64,000 nt of DNA from Sva-07 sp963728195 (GTDB lineage Bacteria > Actinomycetota > Acidimicrobiia > Acidimicrobiales > Ilumatobacteraceae), in assembly GCA_963728195.1 (NCBI GenBank), contig CAVSIX010000011.1, positions 186,001 to 250,000 of the forward strand. The letters run 5' to 3'. This document shows, piece by piece, positions 17,833 through 26,860 of the stretch. Position numbers and translations under genes: made by a program. Every line of letters starts with the position of its first letter. Position 1 is the stretch's first letter. Below the pieces are notes generated by a model. That model ran no database searches. It was not told the origin of the DNA and worked only from the letters and a program-made list of their open reading frames with translations.

Positions 17833-18213
17833 TCACCGAGCAGCGCCGACCGGCTGCGTGCGCCGTTCGACGAGGGTGTAGGCCAACCGCCATCCGACGA
17901 GGAACAGCGTCAGGAACAGCGTCGTCACGATGATGAAGGACGTCGCGGTGCCGTCGCCGAACACGACGTTGCGCAGCAGCATGCCCGCTGCGACGGTGAT
18001 CGCACAGACACCCACCCCGATGCGCCAGTCGGTCGGCCGCCGCCAGACCCGCAGCAGCAACCAGGCCACTGCGAGGGCGATGAGGAACGGGGCGGCGGTG
18101 CCGATCAACCCGGCGATCGCCGAGTCCTGTTCGTGCTCACGGCGCCCGACTGCGACGAACAGCGTCACCGAGAACACGTCGATTCCGAGGGCGAGCGGCA
18201 CACGTCGATCCAT
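17833..18213 (-). CDS. DUF3054-like four-helix membrane protein
   Basis: A 126-residue protein beginning MDRRVPLALGIDVFSVTLFVAVGR, with four predicted hydrophobic segments and the RRPTDWRIGVGVCAITVAAGMLLR region typical of DUF3054. Nothing suggests an enzyme. It is on the minus strand 48 bases downstream of the flavin reductase gene and may be co-transcribed with it. Function is unknown. Confidence 0.72.
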   Translation of the reverse strand: MDRRVPLALGIDVFSVTLFVAVGRREHEQDSAIAGLIGTAAPFLIALAVAWLLLRVWRRPTDWRIGVGVCAITVAAGMLLRNVVFGDGTATSFIIVTTLFLTLFLVGWRLAYTLVERRTQPVGAAR

Positions 18214-18261
18214 GCGCCCAGTCTCGCGGTCGAGAAGCCGATCCACACCGCGCGCTCGACG

Positions 18262-18801
18262 TCACCCCTCGGCGGCGAACCCGCCGATCGTGCCGCGATA
18301 GAACACGAGCGGCTGCGGGGGCAGTCCGTCGTGGTCGGCATCGGCGTCGAGCGACGTGACGAGACCGAGCACGAAGTAGTGGTCACCCATCTCGTAGACC
18401 TCCTCCACCTGGCAGTCGATCCACGCCACCGCACGTTCGAGTACCGGTGCGCCGGACGGAGCGGGATGCCATTCGACGCCGTCGAACCGCGATGCTTCGG
18501 TGCCGGACTTCGCGAACTTCCAGCAGAGGTCGCTCTGCTTGTCGCTGAGCACGTTGACGCAGAAGGTGCCGGCGTCGGCCATCAACGCCCACGTCTCGGA
18601 ATCGGTCTGGGGCAGGAAGCCCACGAGCGGTGGATCGAGCGAGACCGACGTGAACGAGCCGATCGTGAAGCCGTGTGGTCGGTCGCCCTCGGCCATTCCG
18701 GTGATCACGGTCACGCCGGTGGGGAAGTGGCCGAGCACGCTGCGGAAGTGCTTCGAGTCGAAGGCGGCGTTGGCGTCGGGGCGGTTCGTCGATTCGCTCA
18801 T
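18262..18801 (-). CDS. Flavin reductase family protein
   Basis: Split beta-barrel flavin reductase-like protein, 179 residues, supplying reduced FMN/FAD to a monooxygenase or acting alone. Family blocks: FPTGVTVITGM, GFTIGSFTSVSLDPPLVGFLPQ, the FCVNVLSDKQSDLCWKFA segment and GDHYFVLGLV. Start ATG at 18801 lies eight bases after a TACAGT -10 box. No partner monooxygenase is adjacent. The divergent neighbour is a folate enzyme whose -10 box overlaps this one. Confidence 0.88.
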   Translation of the reverse strand: MSESTNRPDANAAFDSKHFRSVLGHFPTGVTVITGMAEGDRPHGFTIGSFTSVSLDPPLVGFLPQTDSETWALMADAGTFCVNVLSDKQSDLCWKFAKSGTEASRFDGVEWHPAPSGAPVLERAVAWIDCQVEEVYEMGDHYFVLGLVTSLDADADHDGLPPQPLVFYRGTIGGFAAEG

Positions 18802-18809
18802 CGGACCCA

Positions 18810-18819
18810 ACTGTACGCT
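18810..18819. promoter_or_regulatory. Overlapping divergent -10 elements
   Basis: On the plus strand TACGCT (18814-18819) ends eight bases before the folate cyclo-ligase ATG. On the minus strand TACAGT (18815-18810) ends eight bases before the flavin reductase ATG. The two hexamers share the central GTAC palindrome, so polymerase could open only one at a time. Confidence 0.5.
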
Positions 18820-18827
18820 GCGGCTCG

Positions 18828-19316
18828 ATGACCGATCGTACGGCGCCCGTCCCGCAGGCCGACGCGAAGGTCGCGCTTCGGGCGTCGATGAGGGCGCTAC
18901 GCCGATCGTTGGCCGACCGCGACGTGCGCTCGGAGGTGCTGTGGCGGCACCTGACCTCGTTGCCCGCCGTCCGTGCGGCCGAGACGCTGCTCGGCTTCAC
19001 GGCACTGCCCGGCGAACCCGAGACACGGTCGTTGTTCGTGTGGGGTGCGGCCACCGGGCGCCTCGTCTCGGTGCCCGAGGCCGAGGTCGAGCCCGCCTGG
19101 CCCGACGTCGTCGTGGTACCCGGGCTGGCGTTCACGGCCGCCGGTGATCGCCTGGGCCAGGGCGGTGGCTGGTACGACCGCTTCTTGTCCGAGGTGCGCT
19201 CGGACTGCACCACGATCGGGGTGTGCTTCGCCGAACAGATCGTCGACGCACTGCCCGTCGAAGCGCACGACGTCACGATGGACCACGTCGTCACCGACCT
19301 CGGCGTGCTGCGATGA
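18828..19316 (+). CDS. 5-formyltetrahydrofolate cyclo-ligase
   Basis: Converts 5-formyl-THF with ATP to 5,10-methenyl-THF. The diagnostic GDRLGQGGGWYDRFL motif is present, as is the N-terminal KVALRASMRALRRSL region. At 162 residues it is slightly short of the usual 180-200, with a compact middle. folD, the next enzyme of one-carbon exchange, is also in the window (23.4 kb). The downstream threonine dehydratase starts 23 bases after its stop, so the two are probably one transcript. Confidence 0.9.
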   Translation: MTDRTAPVPQADAKVALRASMRALRRSLADRDVRSEVLWRHLTSLPAVRAAETLLGFTALPGEPETRSLFVWGAATGRLVSVPEAEVEPAWPDVVVVPGLAFTAAGDRLGQGGGWYDRFLSEVRSDCTTIGVCFAEQIVDALPVEAHDVTMDHVVTDLGVLR

Positions 19317-19338
19317 ACCGAGCGAAGCGAACGACGTC

Positions 19339-20310
19339 GTGAAGATCGACCGGGACGAACTCGATGCCGCCGTGGCGGTCGTGCGCCGCCATGTCCCGCC
19401 GACGCCGCAGTACTCGTGGCCGATGCTCGACGAGGTGGCGGGTTCACGGGTGATCGTCAAGCACGAGAACCACACGGCGGTCGGCGCGTTCAAGGTGCGT
19501 GGGGGTCTCGTCTACATGGACCGGCTCGTGCGCGAGCGGCCCGAGGTCACCGGCGTGGTCAGCGCCACGAGGGGCAACCACGGCCAGAGCCTGGCGTTCG
19601 CCGGGCGCCATGCCGGGCGCTCGGTGACCATCTTCGTGCCGCACGGCAACAGCGTCGAGAAGAACGCGGCGATGCGTGCCCTCGGTGCCCACGTCGTCGA
19701 ACACGGCGCCGATTTCCAGGAGGCGCGCGAGCGTTCGCTCGAGGTGGCGGAGGAGCGCGGGCTGGAACCGGTCCCGCCGTTCCATCGTGATCTCGTCGTC
19801 GGTGTCGCCACGTATGCACTGGAGTTGTTCGAAGGTGCCGGCCCACTCGACACGGTCTACGTGCCCGTCGGGATGGGGTCGGGCATCAACGCCCTGATCG
19901 CCGTACGCGACCTGCTCGGGCTCGACACCCGAGTGGTCGGCGTCGTGTCCGACCGGGCACCGTCGACGTTGCTGTCGTTCGAACGCCGAGCGGTGGTCAC
20001 CACCGAATCCGCTGCGACGTTCGTCGACGGTGTCGCGACCCGATCGCCCGACCCCACATCGATCGAGGGCATCGTCGGTGGTGCGGCGCGCATCATCGCG
20101 GTGTCCGACGATGCGACCGCCGAGGCGATGCGCATCATCTACCGGACCACCCACAACGTGGCCGAGTCCGCTGGAGCGATCGCGCTGGCCGGCCTCTTGA
20201 CCGAGTCGCCCGAGCTGCGTGGCGAACGCAGCGCCTTCGTGCTGTGCGGCGGCAATGTCGACACCGACCAGCTCCGCTCGGTGCTCGGCGGCGCGACACC
20301 GGTCGTCTGA
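19339..20310 (+). CDS. Threonine/serine dehydratase, PLP fold type II
   Basis: Pyridoxal-phosphate enzyme of the threonine dehydratase/serine racemase group, 323 residues. The Schiff-base Lys is in HTAVGAFKVRGG, the substrate loop is SATRGNHGQSLA and the phosphate-binding glycine loop is VGMGSGINALIA. It lacks a C-terminal ACT domain, so it is not the isoleucine-inhibited IlvA form and is more likely catabolic or racemase-like. GTG at 19339 gives the family start. The exact substrate (Thr, Ser, or hydroxyaspartate) is not decided by sequence. Confidence 0.86.
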   Translation: MKIDRDELDAAVAVVRRHVPPTPQYSWPMLDEVAGSRVIVKHENHTAVGAFKVRGGLVYMDRLVRERPEVTGVVSATRGNHGQSLAFAGRHAGRSVTIFVPHGNSVEKNAAMRALGAHVVEHGADFQEARERSLEVAEERGLEPVPPFHRDLVVGVATYALELFEGAGPLDTVYVPVGMGSGINALIAVRDLLGLDTRVVGVVSDRAPSTLLSFERRAVVTTESAATFVDGVATRSPDPTSIEGIVGGAARIIAVSDDATAEAMRIIYRTTHNVAESAGAIALAGLLTESPELRGERSAFVLCGGNVDTDQLRSVLGGATPVV

Positions 20311-20351
20311 GCGGGTGTCGGCCGGTCGGCTGGCCGATCTGGCATCATCCG

Positions 20352-21086
20352 ATGATGCGCCGATCGACGACCACGCCCATCGCACTCGCTGGCGCCATCG
20401 CCTTCGCAGGGGTGCTGGCCGGATGTGGCGGCGGCGGGAGCAGCGGTGGCGCCGGGACTGCGGCATCGGTGCCGTCGAGTGAATCGAGCGAATCCGGTGT
20501 GTCGACGGTCGCCGAGACGACGTCGCCGAGCACCGAGCCGTCGACGACCGTCACGTCGCTCGACACGGTTGCGCCCGCCACGGATGTCGCCGGCGCCGGC
20601 TCGACGCCGAGCGAAGCCGCTGCCGTCGCCGGCGACTGTCTGGTCGGGGACTGGGTCGTCACCTCCGAGCAGATGGACGCGTTCTACGACGGGGTGATGG
20701 GCACGCTGGAAGCCCCGCTCGGCATCGACACCGACGGCTCCGCACCACTGTCGTTCGCCGCCGACGGCACCTACGAGTGGGCGCCGGACTTCGCACTGGT
20801 CGTCGAGATCGCCGGCCAGAGCGGCACGGGCGAGGTCGCCGGCACGATCACCGGCACCTGGACCGCGGCCGACGGCATCGTGACCACGTCGTCGGACGTC
20901 AACGCATTGACGCTGTCGATCATGGTCAACGGGGTCTCCTTCGACGGAGCGGACCTCGGCAACGGCTTGTTGGACAGTTCGCCCGTCAACGGGGTGACGT
21001 ACTCCTGTGACGGGCCGACACCGGTGCTCGACTTCCGCACCGCGGACCCTGCGGTCACGGTGCCGGTGACCCTGACGCCTGCCTGA
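20352..21086 (+). CDS. Secreted lipoprotein of unknown function
   Basis: A 244-residue protein with a signal peptide ending in the lipobox LAGC at about residue 25, followed by Gly/Ser and a Ser/Thr/Glu linker to residue ~90. The folded part (CLVGDWVVTSEQMDAFYD to the end) resembles the lipocalin-like pattern of a short beta-barrel: GTYEW, GTITGTWT and a final YSCDG. Two cysteines, in DCLVGDW and YSCDG, could form a disulphide. No family is confidently recognised. Its last 32 bases overlap the convergent LysR gene. Confidence 0.75.
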   Translation: MMRRSTTTPIALAGAIAFAGVLAGCGGGGSSGGAGTAASVPSSESSESGVSTVAETTSPSTEPSTTVTSLDTVAPATDVAGAGSTPSEAAAVAGDCLVGDWVVTSEQMDAFYDGVMGTLEAPLGIDTDGSAPLSFAADGTYEWAPDFALVVEIAGQSGTGEVAGTITGTWTAADGIVTTSSDVNALTLSIMVNGVSFDGADLGNGLLDSSPVNGVTYSCDGPTPVLDFRTADPAVTVPVTLTPA

Positions 21087-21936
21087 GTCGTTCGGCCAGC
21101 TCGTCGACGACCGGATCGCGGACCGAGTCGCGGCGGGTTGCGATCACGAGCTGGCGGGTGGTCAACCGTCGCCCGCCGGTCAGGGCCCGGTCGCCCTGTT
21201 CGGCTTGGACGGTCGGCAGCACGGTCCACCCCGAGCCCAGCCGGACCATCTCGCGCACGACCTCGGGCTGGTGGCTCTCCGCAGCGACCTCGAGTGGTAC
21301 ACCGAGACGCGCCAACGCGTCGACGACGACCGCCCGCGTGTGCGAGCCCGCGGGGAACAGCACCCACGGACCCCAGGTGGCTGGTGCGTCGAGGTCGCCT
21401 CCCGGCGGTCCGTACACCGCCAGCTCCTCGCTCAGCAGCGGCTCGGTGTCGATCCCGCCGATCGCCGAGGGTGGCTCGACGCACACGACCAGATCGAGGT
21501 CGCCGGCGATCAGCAGGTCGATCAGCGACGCCGACGGCGCCACGCGCAGCCGGAGGTCGACATCGGGATGTTCGAGCCGGAACGTGCGCATCACTGCGGA
21601 GTGGTGTCCGACGGCGGCGGCGTCGATCATGCCGACACGAAGCCGGCCGGCGCGACCGCTGCGGAGCCGTTGGGCCCAGTCAGCGAGGTCGCCGGTGAGG
21701 CCGAGGACCTGGCGGGCGTGATTGACCGCCGGGGCTGCACCGTCGCGCAGGCGGCGGCGGCGGCCGTCTCGTTCGAACAGTGGCACGCCGATCCTCCGCT
21801 CGAGTTCGGCCAATCCCTGCGAGAGCGCCGAGGGACTGACGCCGACGCGTTCGGCGGCGATCGCCCACGACGGTGCGTCGGCGACCGCGACGAGGTATTC
21901 GAGCTGGCGGATCGAGAGGTCGGGGAGCGGCCGCAC
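21055..21936 (-). CDS. LysR-family transcriptional regulator
   Basis: A 293-residue regulator. The winged helix-turn-helix opens with LSIRQLEYLVAVADAPSWAIAAERVGVSPSALSQGLAELERRIGVPLFERDGRRRRL, and an effector-binding periplasmic-type fold follows (LRVGMIDAAAVGHH, LDLVVCVEPP). GTG at 21936 is chosen because TATCTT lies seven bases upstream; an in-frame GTG at 21966 would add ten residues with no homology. It is divergent from inositol-phosphate synthase and may control that gene (inference from position). Confidence 0.88.
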   Translation of the reverse strand: MRPLPDLSIRQLEYLVAVADAPSWAIAAERVGVSPSALSQGLAELERRIGVPLFERDGRRRRLRDGAAPAVNHARQVLGLTGDLADWAQRLRSGRAGRLRVGMIDAAAVGHHSAVMRTFRLEHPDVDLRLRVAPSASLIDLLIAGDLDLVVCVEPPSAIGGIDTEPLLSEELAVYGPPGGDLDAPATWGPWVLFPAGSHTRAVVVDALARLGVPLEVAAESHQPEVVREMVRLGSGWTVLPTVQAEQGDRALTGGRRLTTRQLVIATRRDSVRDPVVDELAERLRQASGSPAP

Positions 21937-21943
21937 CACCGGA

Positions 21944-21949
21944 AAGATA
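21944..21949 (-). promoter_or_regulatory. -10 element TATCTT for lysR
   Basis: On the minus strand TATCTT ends four bases before one GTG and seven bases before a second, in-frame GTG. This favours a leaderless start within the VVRPLPDLSIR segment. Confidence 0.45.
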
Positions 21950-21993
21950 CATCCGATCTGCTTCACAATCAGCGCCTGTCCTGAAACAACGCT

Positions 21994-21999
21994 TATCAT
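21994..21999 (+). promoter_or_regulatory. -10 element TATCAT for ino1
   Basis: TATCAT matches the -10 consensus at most positions and ends exactly seven bases before the ATG at 22007. Confidence 0.55.
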
Positions 22000-22006
22000 T
22001 GTCCGG

Positions 22007-23308
<1,302 letters not shown>

Positions 23309-23317
23309 GTCCTTCCA

Positions 23318-23354
23318 GACCGGTCCTCGCGGACCCGACCCCGAAGGACCGGTC
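23318..23354. terminator. Bidirectional hairpin between ino1 and folD
   Basis: GACCGGTCCT pairs perfectly with AGGACCGGTC across a 17-base loop, between two convergent genes. The right arm is itself part of a 12-base palindrome. No long T-tract. Confidence 0.7.
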
Positions 23355-23379
23355 CTCCGAGAGGCGCGGTGCGGTGACG

Positions 23380-24237
23380 TCAGGCGGGGAAGGCGCCTTG
23401 GAGCTGGGCGGCGGTCAGGGTGTTCTCGAGCAGGCAGGCGATCGTCATCGGGCCGGTGCCGCCGGGCATGGGCGTGATGAAGCCGGCGACCTCCGCAACG
23501 GGAGTGAAGTCGACGTCGCCGACGATGCCCGACTCGGTGCGCGACACGCCGACGTCGATGACCGTGGCGCCGGGCTTCACCATGTCGGCGGTGACCATCC
23601 GGGCCTGTCCGGCCGCGGCCACCACGATGTCGGCCTCGCTCACGACCGCCGCCATGTCGGCGGTGCGTGAATGGGCGAGCGTCACCGTGGCGTCGACCCC
23701 CTTGCGTGCGAGCAACAACGACAGCGGCAGCCCGACCAGCGTCGAACGGCCGATCACGACCGCCCGTTTCCCGCGGGTGTCGACGTCGTAACGCTCGAGT
23801 AGACGCATCACGCCCAGCGGGGTGCATCCGACGAGGCCGGGTCGGCCCCGCACGAGCCGTCCCATCGAACGCTCGGTCAGCCCGTCGACGTCCTTCTCCG
23901 GAGGGATCAGGTCGATCACCGGTTCGGGATCGAGACCGTCGGGCAGCGGCAACTGCACGAGGATCCCGTGAACGGTGTCGTCCAGGGCCAGTCCCCGGAC
24001 CACCGACTCGACCTCGGCTTGCGTCGCTGTGCCCGGGAGATCGACGTGACGTGAGGCGAGCGCCGCCTCGGCCGCCTTCTGGTGTTTCATCCTGACGTAG
24101 CGCTGGCTCGGCCCGTCGTCGCCCACCAGCACCGTGGCCAGGCAGACCTCGGGGGAACCGGCGTCGTCGATTCGGGTGCGGATCGCCGCCACGAGTTCGT
24201 CTCGCAGGGCGGTGCCGTCCATCAGCGTTGCAGCCAT
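23380..24237 (-). CDS. folD: Bifunctional methylene-THF dehydrogenase/methenyl-THF cyclohydrolase
   Basis: Interconverts 5,10-methylene-, methenyl- and 10-formyl-THF using NADP. Landmarks: SQRYVRMKHQKAAE with the catalytic Lys, HGILVQLPLPDGL, PPEKDVDGL, the Rossmann loop VIGRSTLVGLPLSLLLARK and the PGGTGPMTIACLLENT signature near the C-terminus. It has 285 residues, the normal length. Transcribed toward ino1 with a hairpin between. Confidence 0.96.
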   Translation of the reverse strand: MAATLMDGTALRDELVAAIRTRIDDAGSPEVCLATVLVGDDGPSQRYVRMKHQKAAEAALASRHVDLPGTATQAEVESVVRGLALDDTVHGILVQLPLPDGLDPEPVIDLIPPEKDVDGLTERSMGRLVRGRPGLVGCTPLGVMRLLERYDVDTRGKRAVVIGRSTLVGLPLSLLLARKGVDATVTLAHSRTADMAAVVSEADIVVAAAGQARMVTADMVKPGATVIDVGVSRTESGIVGDVDFTPVAEVAGFITPMPGGTGPMTIACLLENTLTAAQLQGAFPA

Positions 24238-24303
24238 GGGCCATCACCCTAGATGCCATTCGTCGTTTCGGTGCCGGTCGGTGCCGGGCCACGATTCATG
24301 ACT

Positions 24304-24333
24304 TGCCCACAACGCGCCGATGAGGACTATGAT
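24304..24333 (+). promoter_or_regulatory. Promoter of the ilvBNC operon
   Basis: TTGCCC (24304-24309) and TATGAT (24328-24333) with an 18-base spacer. The -10 matches the consensus at five of six positions. Transcription would start near 24340-24341, right at a GTG that is in frame with the leader peptide. Confidence 0.65.
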
Positions 24334-24394
24334 GTTCTCCGTGTCTACGACGACCCCCGCCTTCTCGAGCCTGCTCGTAGTACTCATTCAGTAG
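24332..24394 (+). CDS. ilv operon leader peptide
   Basis: A 20-residue ORF ending SSLLVVLIQ-stop: six consecutive codons for Leu, Leu, Val, Val, Leu and Ile, all three end products of the downstream pathway. It is followed after 28 bases by a strong terminator. This is the layout of a ribosome-mediated transcription attenuator. The ATG at 24332 has a GAGGA upstream, but the TATGAT box overlaps that ATG, so the real mRNA may start at the in-frame GTG at 24341 (leaderless, 17 residues). Either start keeps the control codons. Confidence 0.8.
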   Translation: MFSVSTTTPAFSSLLVVLIQ

Positions 24395-24421
24395 CACGCC
24401 CGGCATACCGCTGCGCGTGCT
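24393..24421 (+). promoter_or_regulatory. Upstream attenuator hairpin
   Basis: AGCACGC (24393-24399) can pair with GCGTGCT (24415-24421). The left arm overlaps the leader stop codon, so a ribosome at the stop would cover it. The hairpin ends one base before the terminator stem. I did not find a clean antiterminator that uses the terminator's own left arm. Confidence 0.5.
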
Positions 24422-24422
24422 C

Positions 24423-24453
24423 CGACCTCCCAGACGGGAGGTCGTTTGCTTTT
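24423..24453 (+). terminator. Attenuator terminator before ilvB
   Basis: Perfect 9-base stem CGACCTCCC / GGGAGGTCG with an AGAC loop, followed by TTTGCTTTT. This is the best intrinsic terminator in the window and lies between the leader peptide and ilvB. Confidence 0.85.
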
Positions 24454-24530
24454 CGGCACCGATTCGGCACCGATCCCGCCCCGCCCGACCCGACTCCACA
24501 CATCGAACACCAGCACACAAAGGCAGTGAC

Positions 24531-26297
24531 ATGACCGAACGACTCACCGGCGCCGAGGCGCTGATCCGAGCACTCGAGTACGAGCACGTCGAACTGATCT
24601 TCGGCTATCCCGGCGGCTGCATTCTTCCCGCCTACGACCCGTTGATGGACAGCCCGATCCGCCACGTCCTCGTGCGCCACGAGCAGGGCGCCGGACACAT
24701 GGCCGAGGGCTACGCGCACGTGTCGGGCAAGCCCGGCGTGGCGATGGTGACCTCCGGGCCCGCGGCGACCAACCTCGTCACGCCGCTGATGGATGCGTAC
24801 ATGGACTCCGTGCCGATGGTCGCGATCACCGGCCAGGTGCCGACGGCGGCGATCGGCTCCGACGCATTCCAGGAGTGCGACACCGTCGGCATCACCCGGT
24901 CGTGCACGAAGCACAACGAACTCGTCATGACGGCCGACGACATCCCCATGGCAGTGCGTCAGGCGTTCCACATCGCCACCACGGGCCGGCCGGGCCCGAC
25001 GCTGATCGACGTCCCCAAGGACTGCCTCCAGAACGAGATGGACTGGTATTGGCCCACCGATCAGGAGGTGCTCGATTCGCTGCCCGGCTACCGGCCGAAC
25101 GTCAAGGGTCACCCGCGCATGATCAAGGAAGCCGCCCGGCTGATCATGGCGTCGGAACGTCCGATCATCTACGCCGGCGGCGGCATCCTCAAGTCCCGTG
25201 CCGCCGAAGCGTTGCGTGAGCTCGCCGAGCTGATCGACAGCTACGTCGTCACCACGCTGATGGCCCGCGGCGCCTTCCCCGACGACCATCCGCTCTGTCT
25301 CGGCATGCCCGGCATGCACGGCAACGCCACCGCAGTCACGGCGATGCAGAAGAGCGACCTGTTGATCACCCTCGGAGCCCGCTTCGACGACCGCATCACC
25401 GGCAAGGTCGATGCGTTCGCCCAACAGGCGAAGGTCATCCACGTCGACATCGACCCCGCCGAACAGGGCAAGGTCCGCCGACCCGAGGTGCCCATCGTCG
25501 GTGACGCCAAGTACGTGATCGAGGAGATCATCTCCGAGATCGAGGCGATGATCGCCGCCGGTGCCGTCCAGGCGGACACGTCGGCCTGGAAGAGCAAGGT
25601 CTCGGGCTGGCGCGAGCAGTTCCCGATGGTCTACGAGCAGTCGGAACCGGGCGCCGCCCTCAAGCCGCAGTACTGCATCGAGGAGCTCAACCGGCTGGCC
25701 GCGCCGCACACGATCGTCGCATCGGGGGTCGGCCAGCACCAGATGTACACGTCGCAGTTCTTCGAGTTCAACGAGCCCTACACGTGGGTCAACTCGGGTG
25801 GCCTCGGCACGATGGGGTTCTCGATCCCCGCAGCGATCGGCGCGAAGGCCGCCAAGCCGGAGTGCGACGTGTGGGCCGTCGACGGCGACGGGTGCTTCCA
25901 GATGACCGCCCAGGAACTGGTGACCGCCACGGTCGAGGGGCTGCCGATCAAGGTGGCCCTGCTGAACAACAGCTACCTCGGCATGGTGCGCCAGTGGCAG
26001 GAGATGTTCTACGACGAGCGCTACTCGGAGGTGTTCTTGAACTCGACGGTGCCCGACTTCGTCAAGTGGGCCGAGTCGATGGGGTGCGTCGGCATCCTCG
26101 TCGAGTCGCCCGAAGAGGTCGGCCCCGCCATCGAGAAGGCCAACTCGATCACCGACCGCAGCGTCGTCATCGAGTTCCGTACCGACGCATCCGAGAAGGT
26201 CTTCCCGATGGTCCCCGCCGGCTTCAGCAACGACGACCTCATCCTCCATCCCACCCAGCACGACCGGGTCGGGGCGCTGCAGGAGACACAATCATGA
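24531..26297 (+). CDS. ilvB: Acetolactate synthase large (catalytic) subunit
   Basis: Thiamine-diphosphate enzyme that condenses pyruvate with pyruvate or 2-ketobutyrate, the first common step to valine, leucine and isoleucine. The catalytic Glu is in VRHEQGAGHMAEGYA (about residue 48), the FAD region in LGARFDDRITGKVD, and the ThDP motif in WAVDGDGCFQMTAQELVTA through NNSYLGMVRQWQ. It has 588 residues. The ATG at 24531 begins MTERLTGAEALIRALE. Its TGA overlaps the ilvN ATG as ATGA. Expression should respond to the attenuator upstream. Confidence 0.97.
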   Translation: MTERLTGAEALIRALEYEHVELIFGYPGGCILPAYDPLMDSPIRHVLVRHEQGAGHMAEGYAHVSGKPGVAMVTSGPAATNLVTPLMDAYMDSVPMVAITGQVPTAAIGSDAFQECDTVGITRSCTKHNELVMTADDIPMAVRQAFHIATTGRPGPTLIDVPKDCLQNEMDWYWPTDQEVLDSLPGYRPNVKGHPRMIKEAARLIMASERPIIYAGGGILKSRAAEALRELAELIDSYVVTTLMARGAFPDDHPLCLGMPGMHGNATAVTAMQKSDLLITLGARFDDRITGKVDAFAQQAKVIHVDIDPAEQGKVRRPEVPIVGDAKYVIEEIISEIEAMIAAGAVQADTSAWKSKVSGWREQFPMVYEQSEPGAALKPQYCIEELNRLAAPHTIVASGVGQHQMYTSQFFEFNEPYTWVNSGGLGTMGFSIPAAIGAKAAKPECDVWAVDGDGCFQMTAQELVTATVEGLPIKVALLNNSYLGMVRQWQEMFYDERYSEVFLNSTVPDFVKWAESMGCVGILVESPEEVGPAIEKANSITDRSVVIEFRTDASEKVFPMVPAGFSNDDLILHPTQHDRVGALQETQS

Positions 26298-26860
26298 CCA
26301 CGATCAACCAGTACGGCGGCCAGACGCTCAACCACCACATCTTGTCGGTGCTCGTCCAGAACCGGCCCGGCGTCCTCGCCCGCGTTGCCGGACTGTTCGC
26401 CCGCCGCGGCTACAACATCTTCTCGCTCGCGGTCGCTCCGGCCGAGGACGAGGGCATGAGCCGGATCACGATCGTCGTCGACGTCGAGTCGACGCCGCTC
26501 GAACAGATCACCAAGCAGCTGTTCAAGCTGATCGACGTCGTGAAGATCTCCGAACTCGATCCCCGGCGCTCGGTCGAGCGCGAGCTGCTGATCGCCACGG
26601 TCAAGGCGCCCGACGACCAGCGCGCGAAGGTGGTCGAGCTGACCAACATCTTCGAGGGCAAGATCATCGCCGTCGCCGAAGCCGTGCTCACCGTGAGCCT
26701 CGAGGGCCACCCGGACAAGCTCGACGATTTTGAGGATTTGCTCGACGGATATGGCATCGTTGAGCTCCAGCGCACCGGACGGGTGGCGCTGCCGAAACTC
26801 GATCGCGGCGCTCGACTGCGCGCCGTGAACCCCACTCCGACAACTGGAAAGGCTGGCTGA
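26294..26860 (+). CDS. ilvN: Acetolactate synthase small (regulatory) subunit
   Basis: ACT-domain subunit that activates IlvB and confers valine feedback. The N-terminal ACT domain is clear: HILSVLVQNRPGVLARVAGLFARRGYNIFSLAVAPAEDEGMSRITIVV (residues ~14-62). The C-terminal half carries DPRRSVERELLIATVKA. It has 188 residues. Start and stop overlap ilvB (ATGA) and ilvC (TGATG), so all three genes are translationally coupled. Confidence 0.97.
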   Translation: MTTINQYGGQTLNHHILSVLVQNRPGVLARVAGLFARRGYNIFSLAVAPAEDEGMSRITIVVDVESTPLEQITKQLFKLIDVVKISELDPRRSVERELLIATVKAPDDQRAKVVELTNIFEGKIIAVAEAVLTVSLEGHPDKLDDFEDLLDGYGIVELQRTGRVALPKLDRGARLRAVNPTPTTGKAG

